Below the pieces are notes generated by a model. It was given only the letters and a program-made list of their open reading frames with translations. It was not told the origin of the DNA and made no database searches. Made by a program: the position numbers and the translations under genes. A stretch of 64,000 bases of DNA from Williamsia sp. CHRR-6 (GTDB lineage: Bacteria; Actinomycetota; Actinomycetes; Mycobacteriales; Mycobacteriaceae): positions 496,001 through 560,000 of the forward strand of contig NZ_JAHCSG010000003.1 in assembly GCF_018474015.1 (NCBI RefSeq), read 5' to 3'. Positions 51,607 to 60,457 of this stretch are shown here, piece by piece (position 1 is the stretch's first letter; the number at the start of each line of letters is the position of its first letter).

Positions 51607-52944
51607 GTGCATTTCACACTCAGCGAGGTGGCGGCGGCCACCGGCGGTCAACTCATCGGTCCCGACATCACGGTGTCGGGGGCCGGCATCGATTCGCGTG
51701 CGGTGACCCCGGACATGCTCTTCGTCCCCATCGTCGCCGAACGTGACGGTCACGACTTCATCGCCGCCGCCTCCGCGGGCGGCGCGGCGGCGTATCTGAC
51801 GAGCCGTGAACCCATCGCCGAGCAGCCCGGATCTGCAGTCGTCGTCGAGGACACCGCAGCCGCGCTGGCGGCGTTGGGCTCGGCGGCGCGCAGCCGCATC
51901 GCCGGTCCGGTGATCGGGGTGACCGGATCGGTGGGCAAGACCTCGACCAAGGACCTGTTGGCCACGGTGTTGGCCACCACCCTGCGGACCGCAGCCAACG
52001 AACGGTCGTTCAACAACGAACTCGGGCTGCCCCTCACCCTCGTCAACGCCCCCGACGACACCGAGGCGGTGGTGGTGGAGATGGGGGCGCGCGGCGTGGG
52101 CCACATCGCCACCCTGTGCGACATCGCGCATCCGACGGTGGGCGTGGTCACCCGCGTCGACGGGGTGCACCTGGAGCTGTTCGGTGACATCGCAGCGATC
52201 GCGGTGGCCAAGGGCGAACTGGTGGAGGCGCTGCCGCCCGAGGGCATCGCGGTGCTCAACGTGGACCAGGAGACCGTGGCCGCGATGGCCTCGCGGAGCC
52301 GCGCCCGCGTGCTCACCTACGCCACCGAACCCGGCCGCACCGCCGATGTGACCGCCATCGATGTGAGCGTCGACGACGAGTTGCGCGCCGCGTTCACCCT
52401 GCACACCCCGTGGGGGCAGACGCCAGTGCGGCTGGCCGCACGTGGACGACACCAGGTGAGCAACGCCCTGGCCGCAGCCTGTGTGGCCGGCGGCCTGGGT
52501 CTGAGCGTCGATCAGATCGCCGCCGGGTTGGGCGGAGCCGCCATCTCGGGTCTGCGGATGGAGTTGTCGCACACGGCAACCGGTGCCGCGGTGCTCAACG
52601 ACGCCTACAACGCCAACCCCACCTCCATGAACGCGGCCCTGGATGCGTTGGCAGCCTTGGGCACCGGACGCAAGGTGGCGGTGCTGGGCGTGATGGCCGA
52701 ACTCGGCGACACCGCACCGGCTGAACACGCAGCGATCGGTGCACGCGCCGCCGACGCCGGGATCGAGGTGATCGCCGTCGCCGCTCCCGACTATGGTTCG
52801 GCCGCAACCCATGTCGCCGATGTGAATGCAGCCGTGGCAGCGGTGGGACAGCTGGGCGCCGCCGACGCGGTGCTGGTGAAGGGCAGCCGGGTGGCCGCCC
52901 TGGAGCGGGTGGCCACCCGGCTGCTCGAGGCCGACCCCACCTGA
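51607..52944 (+). CDS. murF: UDP-MurNAc-tripeptide--D-Ala-D-Ala ligase (MurF family)
   Basis: A 445-residue Mur ligase. GIDSRAVTPDMLFVPI is the UDP-binding entry, GVTGSVGKTST (104-114) the ATP loop, NERSFNNELGLPLTL and VVEMGARGVGHI mark the MurF group, and DAYNANPTSMNAAL the C-terminal domain. It adds D-Ala-D-Ala to the muropeptide, matching its divergent neighbour ddl. It is not in a dcw cluster here, so it may be a second MurF. GTG 51607 starts the frame; an acyltransferase follows after three bases. Confidence 0.85.
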   Translation: MHFTLSEVAAATGGQLIGPDITVSGAGIDSRAVTPDMLFVPIVAERDGHDFIAAASAGGAAAYLTSREPIAEQPGSAVVVEDTAAALAALGSAARSRIAGPVIGVTGSVGKTSTKDLLATVLATTLRTAANERSFNNELGLPLTLVNAPDDTEAVVVEMGARGVGHIATLCDIAHPTVGVVTRVDGVHLELFGDIAAIAVAKGELVEALPPEGIAVLNVDQETVAAMASRSRARVLTYATEPGRTADVTAIDVSVDDELRAAFTLHTPWGQTPVRLAARGRHQVSNALAAACVAGGLGLSVDQIAAGLGGAAISGLRMELSHTATGAAVLNDAYNANPTSMNAALDALAALGTGRKVAVLGVMAELGDTAPAEHAAIGARAADAGIEVIAVAAPDYGSAATHVADVNAAVAAVGQLGAADAVLVKGSRVAALERVATRLLEADPT

Positions 52945-52947
52945 GAC

Positions 52948-54108
52948 GTGTCCGCCCCCCGCAACCCGGCCCTGACCGGGATCCGCGCGGTGGCAGCCCT
53001 TCTCGTCTGCGCCACCCACGCAGCGTTCTGGACCGGGCGCTACACCGACGACCTGCCGGGGCGGTTCTTCGCACGCCTGGAGGTGGGTGTGCCGATCTTC
53101 TTCGTGCTCTCCGGGTTGCTGTTGTTCGGACCCTGGGTACGCTCCCTTGCCGACAACCGGCCACCGCCATCGGTGGGTCACTATGCGCGGCAACGGATTC
53201 GTCGCATCCTGCCCGCGTACGTGGTGACCGTGTTGGTCGTCTACGCCATCTTCGCCTGGTGGCGCACCGACACCTCAACACTCGGTCACGGCCTCGACGG
53301 CCTGCTGCGCCACCTCACCCTCACCCAGATCTACGGGTTCGGCCACCTGCACTCCGGGCTGACCCAGATGTGGAGTCTGTCGGTGGAGGTGGCGTTCTAC
53401 GTGTGTCTGCCGCCGCTGGCCTGGCTGCTCACCCGGGTGGCCTGTGCTGGTCGATGGCGCCCGGGCGCCCTGCTCCTCGGTCTGACGGCACTCGCCGCGA
53501 TCAGCCCGATCTGGGCTGTGCTCACTCACTCCGGCAACCGCATCGACCCCACGGCGGGACTGTGGCCGCCCGGGTTCGCGTCATGGTTTGCCGGCGGGAT
53601 GGCACTGGCAGTGGTAGCCGAGATCTCAACGCGCCGGATGGCCACCGGCGGCTCCGGGCTGCGATGCCTACCGATCCTGTCGGTGCCGGTGGCCGTGCTG
53701 GCCTTCCAACTCAGCTGCACCGATGTCGCCGGCGAACCGACCATCACGCCGGCCACGGCCGGAGCCACTATCGTCAAACATGCGTTGTACCTGGTGGTGG
53801 CGCTGGGACTGATCGCGCCCCTGGTGTTGGAACCCCGCGACACGTGGTGGCATCGGACGCTGTCGTGGCGGCCGCTGGTCTGGCTGGGCGAGATCTCGTA
53901 TGAGTTCTTCCTGGTGCACCTGATGGTGTTGGAGCTGATGATGGACGTGTTGGGCTACCGAGTGTTCACCGGATCGACCACCGCAGCCTTCGTCGCCACC
54001 ACCGCGTTCAGCATCCCGATCGCCTGGCTGTTGCATCGACTGACCTGGTGGTCGGCCCGTCACGAACCGAACTCCAGAACCCGGCAATCCGTACCATCGA
54101 AGACATGA
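52948..54108 (+). CDS. Acyltransferase family 3 (OatA-like) membrane protein
   Basis: A 386-residue integral membrane acyltransferase with about ten helices. NPALTGIRAVAALLVCATHAAFW contains the catalytic-region RxxAxxxVxxxH, EVGVPIFFVLSGLLLF follows, and MWSLSVEVAFYV is the third signature. Such enzymes O-acylate sugars of peptidoglycan, arabinogalactan or lipids. GTG 52948 is three bases from the murF stop and the stop overlaps the next gene by ATGA, so these form one transcript. A peptidoglycan or wall-polymer substrate is inferred from context. Confidence 0.82.
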   Translation: MSAPRNPALTGIRAVAALLVCATHAAFWTGRYTDDLPGRFFARLEVGVPIFFVLSGLLLFGPWVRSLADNRPPPSVGHYARQRIRRILPAYVVTVLVVYAIFAWWRTDTSTLGHGLDGLLRHLTLTQIYGFGHLHSGLTQMWSLSVEVAFYVCLPPLAWLLTRVACAGRWRPGALLLGLTALAAISPIWAVLTHSGNRIDPTAGLWPPGFASWFAGGMALAVVAEISTRRMATGGSGLRCLPILSVPVAVLAFQLSCTDVAGEPTITPATAGATIVKHALYLVVALGLIAPLVLEPRDTWWHRTLSWRPLVWLGEISYEFFLVHLMVLELMMDVLGYRVFTGSTTAAFVATTAFSIPIAWLLHRLTWWSARHEPNSRTRQSVPSKT

Positions 54109-55364
54109 ACGACCCGCGTCTGAGCCCAGAGTTCGGTGGATCGCGTCCGGTGGTGCGCACCGACATCGCCGCGTGGTGTGACCGGTGCGTGGTGCCGGTG
54201 TCGGTGATCCCCGGAGGTGAGCCCGCCGAGCTGTCCGACGAGGCTGCGGTGATCATCGCCGCCGGGCATCTGTCGGACTCGGCCCGCACGATCGTGGTGA
54301 CCCGGATGTCGAGAGGTCTGCCCATCCCCACCAGCGACCTGATCACGGGGGCAACGGCATTCGGCGATCTGCGGCGCATCAAGCGCAGCGTCGGGGCCAT
54401 CGACGCGCAGCTGCGCAACCCCATGCTGCCGAGCATGGTGGCCCCCGTGCTGCGAAGCCGGCGCACCGCGGTCAGCCGCAAGCTCGAGGACGGTCGCAAG
54501 CAGGTCATCAACGGCAAAGGCATCTTCGCGACCAGCATCCGCGGTATCCGACGCGAGCGACGCGACGGGGTGCACCTGGAGCTGGCTGATCGTGAGGCAC
54601 TGTTCGAGGCGTTGACGTTGACCCCCACTCCCAACGTCCACGCCGGTGGTTACATGAGACGCGCGGGCACAGTGGCGTTGGATCGGCTGGTCGGCGCCAT
54701 GGGTAGCGCGGCAGCCAAGGCAGGCATCGAACGCGGACGGCGCTGGGTGAGCGAGCTGACCGCTGACACCGAGCTGGCGCCGGCCAATGGTGAAGCGCGG
54801 TTCCTCGACGGCTACGAGACCATCCTGTATGTCGCCGGCCTGTTCTATGACCGGGTGATGCGCTGTCCTGCTTGGCATTCTGAGCATTTCGAGCTTCAGC
54901 GTGGTGCGGTGGACCTCAACGCCGAGCTGGCTGAGATCGCCGCCGACGTGATCGCGCTGCGCACCATCCGGGTCGATCTGGACGCCAGCCGCCAAGCGGG
55001 TGGTTTCGACACCTCCCTCGACGACCACATCTCACGGCGCGAGACGTCGCTACGACCGGTGTGGACCCAGGTGGTCGACCGGGTGTCGGCGCTGGCGTCG
55101 GTGGCCGAGGTGGTCGAGTCAGCGGCCGTCGAACTGCGCGTCCTCGCCGAGTTCGCCCGCACCGCAACGATCGACGACCGGATCGACCGACTGGTAGCCC
55201 GTTCAGGTGACCGAGAGATCTCGGCCGACAACACCAAACGGCTGACCGAACAGGTGCGGGCCGGCGAGGAGCAGCTGAGAATCTACCGTGATGTTCTGCA
55301 GGGCAACATCATCCGACTCTCCTCCGGCGACTCCCATCGAGCCGGACCGATGCTGGAGAAATAG
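54105..55364 (+). CDS. Hypothetical protein, 419 aa, coiled-coil C-terminus
   Basis: Not recognised. It is a soluble alpha-helical protein without signal peptide. Residues ~25-120 contain a possible Cys pair (WCDRCVVP). Later regions are long amphipathic helices (AELAEIAADVIALRTIRVDLDA, VDRVSALASVAEVVESAAVELRVLAEF) ending in a basic tail. It starts at ATG 54105, overlapping the acyltransferase stop, so it is co-translated with that membrane enzyme. A 5-methylcytosine-specific-enzyme-like or cytoskeletal guess cannot be supported. Confidence 0.6.
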   Translation: MNDPRLSPEFGGSRPVVRTDIAAWCDRCVVPVSVIPGGEPAELSDEAAVIIAAGHLSDSARTIVVTRMSRGLPIPTSDLITGATAFGDLRRIKRSVGAIDAQLRNPMLPSMVAPVLRSRRTAVSRKLEDGRKQVINGKGIFATSIRGIRRERRDGVHLELADREALFEALTLTPTPNVHAGGYMRRAGTVALDRLVGAMGSAAAKAGIERGRRWVSELTADTELAPANGEARFLDGYETILYVAGLFYDRVMRCPAWHSEHFELQRGAVDLNAELAEIAADVIALRTIRVDLDASRQAGGFDTSLDDHISRRETSLRPVWTQVVDRVSALASVAEVVESAAVELRVLAEFARTATIDDRIDRLVARSGDREISADNTKRLTEQVRAGEEQLRIYRDVLQGNIIRLSSGDSHRAGPMLEK

Positions 55365-55474
55365 CCCCGCCCGGGGCGGCGTTGCCCGACGGTGACCTGG
55401 TCGACGCCAGACCGGTGCCGTGAGAACGTGCATCTGAACAGATTTTTCCCGCAATCGCCGGTAGCGTGGAATCA

Positions 55475-56485
55475 GTGACAACGTTTCGTCGAATCCTGAT
55501 CAGTGTGACCGCGGTGGCCTGTGCGCTGGGCATCAGTACGGTTCCCGCCGCAGATGCGGCCCCCTCGAACAGCATCCCTCCATCGACCCGCAGCACTGCG
55601 GCGACGCTGGGGGCCGTCACCGCGATCACCCCGCGACACCTGCGGATAACGGTGAACTCACCGGCCATGCGTGGGCCGGTTCAGGTGTCGATCTTGTTGC
55701 CCCGCGACACTTCTCGCCCTCGGGCCAGCCTCTACCTACTCGACGGGGCCGGGGCAGGCAAGGGCGAGAGCGACTGGGTGAGCAAGGGCCACGCGGTCGA
55801 CTTCTTCGACGACAAGAACGTCACCGTGGTGATGCCCGCCGGCGGCGCCGGGACCTATTACACGAACTGGCGCAAGCGTGACCGGGTGTTGGGCGCGCCG
55901 CAGTGGGAGACGTTCTTGACCGCCGAGCTGCCTGCGCTGATCGACAATCACTACGGCGGCAACGGAATCAACGCGATCGGTGGGATCTCGATGGGCGGGC
56001 AAGCGGCCTTCATCCTGGCGTCACGCCACCCGACGCTCTACACCGCCGTCGGTTCGCTGAGCGGCTGCCCACCGACGACCGGTCCGGTGAACGAGGCGTT
56101 CGTGCGGGGCACGGTGGCCAAGGAGGGCGCCGACGCCACCAACATGTGGGGTCCGCCAGGGGCGGCAGCCTGGTCTGACCACGACCCCGCCACCCGTCTG
56201 AACGCGTTGCGCGACAAGTACCTCTACATCTCGGCCGGCCAGGGCACACCGGGGCCGCGCGATCAGACCGCTCCGATCGATTCGCCGTTGGGTCGCAGCG
56301 GCCAGATCCTCGCCGGGTCGGCGTTGGAGGGTGCGGCCTACCGCTGCTCAGCGGAGTTCGCCGCCTCGCTGCGCAAACACAACGTGGGAGTCACCGTCGA
56401 CTTCCCCGTCGTCGGCACCCACAACTGGCCGTACTGGGCCGCGCGCCTGCCCGGCATGTGGCAGACGTTGTCCCGCGGCCTCTAG
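55475..56485 (+). CDS. Secreted alpha/beta hydrolase, mycolyltransferase/esterase family
   Basis: A 336-residue exported esterase of the antigen-85/corynomycolyltransferase type. Signal peptide to about ADAAPS; VSILLPRDTSRPRASLYLLDGAG carries the oxyanion region. The nucleophile is Ser172 (GGISMGGQAAF), and His316 in GTHNWPYW is the base, with an acid between. These enzymes transfer mycolic acids to trehalose or arabinogalactan; esterase activity is possible. GTG 55475 with GGA upstream is chosen; GTG 55466 is an alternative. It converges on the aminotransferase gene, one base apart. Confidence 0.8.
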   Translation: MTTFRRILISVTAVACALGISTVPAADAAPSNSIPPSTRSTAATLGAVTAITPRHLRITVNSPAMRGPVQVSILLPRDTSRPRASLYLLDGAGAGKGESDWVSKGHAVDFFDDKNVTVVMPAGGAGTYYTNWRKRDRVLGAPQWETFLTAELPALIDNHYGGNGINAIGGISMGGQAAFILASRHPTLYTAVGSLSGCPPTTGPVNEAFVRGTVAKEGADATNMWGPPGAAAWSDHDPATRLNALRDKYLYISAGQGTPGPRDQTAPIDSPLGRSGQILAGSALEGAAYRCSAEFAASLRKHNVGVTVDFPVVGTHNWPYWAARLPGMWQTLSRGL

Positions 56486-56486
56486 G

Positions 56487-57554
56487 TCAGCCGCGAGCCG
56501 ACATCCACGCGCGCACGGCGGCCAGGAATGCATCGTTCTCGTGCGGGTCGGTGACGGTGACACGCACCCCGTCACCGTCGAACGCGCGCACGATCACCTT
56601 TTGATCTGTCATCGCCGCGCTGAACTCCGCAGTGTCCGCACCCAACCCGAGCCACACGAAGTTGGCCTGCGAGTCCGACACCGGCAGCCCCCACGCACGC
56701 AACTGCGCGGCAACCCGAACACGCTCGGCCACGATCGGTTCGGTGCGCGCGAGCAGCTCGTCGTCGGCCCGCAGGCAGGCCGTCGCGGCCACCTGAGCCA
56801 GCGTGTTGACGCTGAATGGGACGTGCACCTTGCGTAATGCCTCAATGACCGTCGGGTCGGCCACCGCGTAGCCCACCCTCAGCCCGGCCAGCCCGTACGC
56901 CTTGGAGAAGGTCCGCAACACCACCAGGTTGCGGTGTCGCCGGTGCAGCTGGATCGCGTCGTAGCGCTGCGCCGGGCTGGGGCGAACGTATTCGGCGTAG
57001 GCCTCGTCGAGGGCCACCACCACCGTCGGCGGGACCCGCTCGAGGAAGGCCTCAAGGTCGGCGGCCTCGACCACGGTCCCCGTGGGGTTGTTGGGGTTGC
57101 AGACGAAGATCAGCCGGGTGCGGTCGGTGATCGCATCGGCCATCGCCGACAGATCGAAGGTGTCGTCGCCGGTGAGCGGCACCTGCACCGGCACGGCACC
57201 GGCGATCTGGGTGGCCGTCGGGTACATCTCGAACGACCGCCACCCGAACAGCACCTCGTCGCCAGGCCCGGCCGTGACCGTGATCAGGTTCTGGCACAGG
57301 ATCACCGAACCGCAGCCCACCGCGATCTCGTCCGCGGTCACCCCGAACTTCTTGGCCAGTGTTTCGGTGAGCTCCACCATCGCGTTGTCGGGGTAACGGT
57401 TGAGCCCGCCGGCCGCCTCGGCGATGGCCGCGGCGACGCTGGGCAGCGGTCCGAAGGTCACCTCGTTGCTGGCCAGTTTCACCGCGCCCGGGATGACGCG
57501 ACCGGGTACGTAGGCGGGTATCGATTCGAGATGAGACCGAAGGATGGGAGTCAC
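56487..57554 (-). CDS. pat: Histidinol-phosphate/aromatic aminotransferase (HisC2/Pat)
   Basis: A 355-residue fold-type I PLP enzyme matching M. tuberculosis Rv3772 (HisC2): YVPGRVIPGAVKLASNE, LNRYPDN, CNPNNPTGTV, DEAYAEYVRP and the PLP lysine in RTFSKAYGLAGLRVGY. It transaminates aromatic amino acids (phenylalanine/tyrosine) or imidazole acetol phosphate, and pairs functionally with TyrA encoded at 62221-63192. The start is uncertain: GTG 57554 or TTG 57563, neither with a strong ribosome-binding site. Confidence 0.88.
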   Translation of the reverse strand: MTPILRSHLESIPAYVPGRVIPGAVKLASNEVTFGPLPSVAAAIAEAAGGLNRYPDNAMVELTETLAKKFGVTADEIAVGCGSVILCQNLITVTAGPGDEVLFGWRSFEMYPTATQIAGAVPVQVPLTGDDTFDLSAMADAITDRTRLIFVCNPNNPTGTVVEAADLEAFLERVPPTVVVALDEAYAEYVRPSPAQRYDAIQLHRRHRNLVVLRTFSKAYGLAGLRVGYAVADPTVIEALRKVHVPFSVNTLAQVAATACLRADDELLARTEPIVAERVRVAAQLRAWGLPVSDSQANFVWLGLGADTAEFSAAMTDQKVIVRAFDGDGVRVTVTDPHENDAFLAAVRAWMSARG

Positions 57555-57662
57555 ATCCCCCAATGTAGGGAGCGATTGGTCTGGTCACCAAGGGCGGTTT
57601 GCTCCGCGCGACGCGCCGTGTGTAACCTTCGTGTTCGGCAGTCCGTGAGGGCGGCTACATCA

Positions 57663-57754
57663 GGAGGCGTGCCAGAGCGGCCGAATGGGATTCACTGCTA
57701 ATGAATTGTCCCGCTAAAACGGGACCGGAGGTTCAAATCCTCTCGCCTCCGCCA
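57663..57754 (+). tRNA. tRNA-Ser (anticodon GCT)
   Basis: Acceptor GGAGGCG/CGCCTCC, anticodon stem ATTCA/TGAAT with loop CTGCTAA (anticodon GCT), long serine-type variable arm, T-loop GGTTCAAATCC and an encoded CCA at 57752-57754. Confidence 0.95.
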
Positions 57755-57791
57755 CGGCAACCCGCCACCTGTACGACACAACTGAAGACCT

Positions 57792-57864
57792 GCGCCCGTA
57801 GCTCAACGGATAGAGCACTTGACTACGGATCAAGAGGTTAGGGGTTCGAATCCCTTCGGGCGCA
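57792..57864 (+). tRNA. tRNA-Arg (anticodon ACG)
   Basis: Acceptor GCGCCCG/CGGGCGC, anticodon stem CTTGA/TCAAG, loop CTACGGA with anticodon ACG. A34 would be changed to inosine by TadA, encoded at the window end. CCA is not encoded. Confidence 0.95.
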
Positions 57865-57869
57865 CCGCA

Positions 57870-57911
57870 CCCCCGTGACCCTGCCGTGAGGCGGTCACGG
57901 GGGTTGATTTT
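57870..57911 (+). terminator. Rho-independent terminator after tRNA-Arg
   Basis: CCCCCGTGACC (57870-57880) pairs with GGTCACGGGGG (57893-57903) as a perfect 11-bp stem, followed by TTGATTTTTT. It closes the tRNA-Ser/tRNA-Arg transcript and may also serve the convergent reductase gene. Confidence 0.85.
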
Positions 57912-57914
57912 TTC

Positions 57915-58574
57915 TCAGGCCTTCCAGTCGGCGGTGCGTTCGGGGGTCGCCTCGGCCAGCGCCGCGTGCAGGCGGGCGGCGTCGTAGTCCTTGCCATAGG
58001 ACGGCGTACCCGGCTGCTGACGCCACGACTCGGCGATGGTGCCGGCGTCCACCGGTTCGAACCCGATCTCGTCGACCAGGTCGGCGGCGATCTTCTTGTG
58101 CAACTCGTCATCGCCGGCGATCGGCAAGGCGATACGCCCGGGCTCACCGGCCGGCACACCCTTGTTCAGCAGATGCTTCCAGTAGATGCCGTTGAACACC
58201 TTCACCACCGGCTCACCGATCTGCTCAGCGACCCAGGCACTCTCGGGCTGACCGTCTTCGATGGCCGCGATCAGTCCATCCCGCTGCTGCGGGTAGTAGT
58301 TGTTGGTCTCGATGATCGGGGCACCGGGCTTGCGGGCGGCGAACAAGCCGGCCGCCAGATCGGGCACGTTCTTCTGCGGGATGGTCAAGATGACCAGATC
58401 CGCATCTGCCGCAGCATCTTTCGCCCAGACCGCGGTCGCACCGGTCTCGTCCGCCAGTTCGGCAAGTGTCTCGGGCGCACGCGAGTTGGCCACCGCCACC
58501 TCATGACCCACTGCGGTCAGGCGCCGGGTGAGGGTGCCGCCGATCAAACCTGCTCCGATGATTCCGATCTTCAC
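57915..58574 (-). CDS. NADPH-dependent F420 reductase-like oxidoreductase
   Basis: A 219-residue Rossmann protein of the NADP oxidoreductase, coenzyme F420-dependent group. MKIGIIGAGLIGGTLTRRL is the NADP site, VANSRAPETLAELADE the phosphate-binding loop, and VKVFNGIYWKHLLNKG and ALPIAGDDELHKKIAADLVDE the downstream family parts. It may transfer hydride between NADPH and F420, or be a related reductase using another acceptor. GTG 58574 has AGGAG six bases upstream, preferred to the longer frame to 58640. Confidence 0.82.
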   Translation of the reverse strand: MKIGIIGAGLIGGTLTRRLTAVGHEVAVANSRAPETLAELADETGATAVWAKDAAADADLVILTIPQKNVPDLAAGLFAARKPGAPIIETNNYYPQQRDGLIAAIEDGQPESAWVAEQIGEPVVKVFNGIYWKHLLNKGVPAGEPGRIALPIAGDDELHKKIAADLVDEIGFEPVDAGTIAESWRQQPGTPSYGKDYDAARLHAALAEATPERTADWKA

Positions 58575-58705
58575 GTCATTCTCCTGATCCTGTGGTCCAA
58601 CGATCGCAGGACCACCCGGGTTACAGCGGTGCCGAACCACCGGATATTCCAGACGCCGGGCTCGCGAGGACGCTGAGCAAAACCCGAACCGTCGGCCGGC
58701 CTCGC

Positions 58706-58726
58706 GATATCATCCTGATGAATATC
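58706..58726. promoter_or_regulatory. Imperfect palindrome in a divergent promoter region
   Basis: GATAT (58706-58710) and ATATC (58722-58726) frame TCATCCTGATGA, an A/T-rich dyad about 33 bases before the SDR start and between the divergent F420-reductase-like and SDR genes. It is a possible shared operator or -10 region. Confidence 0.3.
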
Positions 58727-58758
58727 CGATCGTCGGACACGACTGTTCAGGAGAAGCC

Positions 58759-59541
58759 ATGGCACGCATGACAGACCGGGTTGTCCTCATCACCGGCGCC
58801 GGATCGGGTCTCGGTCGCGCGACCGCCGTGCAACTGGCTCGCGAGGGTGCGCTGCTGTCCCTGGTGGACGTGTCCGCCGAAGGTCTCGACGCCACGGTGG
58901 CCGCAGTGACCGACGCCGTCGCAGGGGCCGCCACGCTCAGCGTGGTCGCCGACGTCGCCTCCGAGCCCGACACGCAGCGCTACGTCGACGAGACCGTGCA
59001 GCGATTCGGTCGGATCGACGGGTTCTTCAACAACGCCGGCGTCGAGGGCAAACAGAACCTGACCGAATCGTTCACCTCAGCGGAGTTCGACCGCGTGCTC
59101 GCGATCAACCTGCGCGGGGTGTTTCTCGGGCTGGAGAAGGTGCTGGGTGTGATGCGCGGGCAGGGGTCGGGCGCGGTGGTCAACACCGCGTCGGTGGGTG
59201 GAATCCGGGCTATCGGAAACCAATCCGGTTATGCCGCAGCCAAACACGGGGTGGTGGGGCTCACCCGCAACTCGGCGATCGAGTACGCGGAGTTCGGCAT
59301 TCGCGTCAACGCCATCGCCCCCGGCGCCATCTGGACACCCATGGTCGAAGGCTCGTTCCGACAGATCGACGCCGAGAACCCCGACGCCGTGGCCCACCAG
59401 TTCATCCAGGCCAACCCCACGAAGCGCTACGGTCGCGCCGAGGAGATCGGGACCGTCGTCGCGTTCCTGCTCTCCGACGAGGCCTCCTACGTCAACGCGG
59501 TGGTGCTGCCCATCGACGGCGGGCAGTCAGCCAAATACTGA
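58759..59541 (+). CDS. Short-chain dehydrogenase/reductase (SDR)
   Basis: A 260-residue classical SDR. TGAGSGLG at about 12-19, NNAGVEG, catalytic Ser in NTASVGGI and YAAAKHGVVGLTRNSAIEYA with Tyr and Lys, then the full C-terminus GASYVNAVVLPIDGGQSAKY-like (EASYVNAVVLPIDGG). The pattern is that of 3-oxoacyl or steroid/alcohol dehydrogenases; the substrate is unknown. ATG 58759 has AGGAG seven bases upstream. It is divergent from the F420-reductase-like gene. Confidence 0.88.
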   Translation: MARMTDRVVLITGAGSGLGRATAVQLAREGALLSLVDVSAEGLDATVAAVTDAVAGAATLSVVADVASEPDTQRYVDETVQRFGRIDGFFNNAGVEGKQNLTESFTSAEFDRVLAINLRGVFLGLEKVLGVMRGQGSGAVVNTASVGGIRAIGNQSGYAAAKHGVVGLTRNSAIEYAEFGIRVNAIAPGAIWTPMVEGSFRQIDAENPDAVAHQFIQANPTKRYGRAEEIGTVVAFLLSDEASYVNAVVLPIDGGQSAKY

Positions 59542-59567
59542 CCGGCCAGGCGCTGCACACCGATGCG

Positions 59568-60368
59568 TCACCCTGGATCGACCATCGACGGGCGTCCGAA
59601 ACGGGTACGCACACCCGGAGAGAACAGTGCCCGCAATGGCTCACCAGCTGCCGCCACACCGCTGGCACCGAGCAGGTCGTCGGACAGCTCCAGCACCTCG
59701 GCGACGTGCAGCGGCCACGGCGGATGCTCGTTGGGCACCCACAGCGTGCGCCCGAGTGCGCGGGTGTGGGCACCCCACCGCGCGGTCAGCCAGGTCTCCA
59801 ACGGAGTGGGCTCCACCGCCTCGCCCACTCGGATCCGCAGTCGACTACGCAGGCCAGGATCAGGCCACCGGCGCGTCGAGTCGTAGGTGATCTCGTCGCC
59901 GACCGGGGTGCTCGCCGCGTGCGCCCGGTCGATGCTCATCCTCGCCCAGGTGTAGGGGATGCCCAGCGCCGCACGTGTGATGGGAACCACCGCTGCGCGC
60001 TCGGTCTCCAGCGACCGGAACAGCACGCCGTGGCGTCCTTCGTCATCGATCGAGTACAGACGGATGTTGGTCTCGGCGAAGCTGCCGAAGTAGGGAACCG
60101 GCGGCAACGTGGGGCCCAAGGCGATGGACCGCATGTAGAACGGCACCAGCGCCACATACGTGTAACCGTCGTCGAACACATCCGGTCGCGCACCCGACGG
60201 GTAGAGGTGCGCAACCGATTCCGGCTCCACCGGCCAGTGCACGAAGGTCAGGTCGTCCCAGTACTGGTCGAGGACCACCGGCTTGCGCAACGGCGGAGGG
60301 GTGTAGGCGAAGCCATCCATCACGCTGGACGGGGCGTCGGTGCGATGCGAACGGGGCGAGGCAGACAT
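59568..60368 (-). CDS. DUF2071 (YqjF-like) family protein
   Basis: A 266-residue cytoplasmic protein of the DUF2071/YqjF family. Family segments are LDQYWDDLTFVHWPVEPESVAHLYPSG, ALVPFYMRSIALG, YFGSFAETNIRLYSIDDEGRHGVLFRSLE and PWPLHVAEVLELSDD. The fold resembles an acetoacetate decarboxylase-like beta barrel; the function is not known. It converges on the SDR gene and is divergent from the methyltransferase gene. Confidence 0.85.
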   Translation of the reverse strand: MSASPRSHRTDAPSSVMDGFAYTPPPLRKPVVLDQYWDDLTFVHWPVEPESVAHLYPSGARPDVFDDGYTYVALVPFYMRSIALGPTLPPVPYFGSFAETNIRLYSIDDEGRHGVLFRSLETERAAVVPITRAALGIPYTWARMSIDRAHAASTPVGDEITYDSTRRWPDPGLRSRLRIRVGEAVEPTPLETWLTARWGAHTRALGRTLWVPNEHPPWPLHVAEVLELSDDLLGASGVAAAGEPLRALFSPGVRTRFGRPSMVDPG

Positions 60369-60457
60369 GCGTCCATGGTGCCCGCGCCATCACCGGGATC
60401 CGATATGGCGATCGCCACTGCCATCCCGTGACTCCGTCGCAGGGCTACGCTGGTCAC

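Noticed and set aside
50473-53193. A 906-residue minus-strand protein including ddl
   Set aside because: The part beyond 51552 is antisense to murF, has His/Gly/Arg-rich shadow composition, and Ddl has a normal start and length at 51552.
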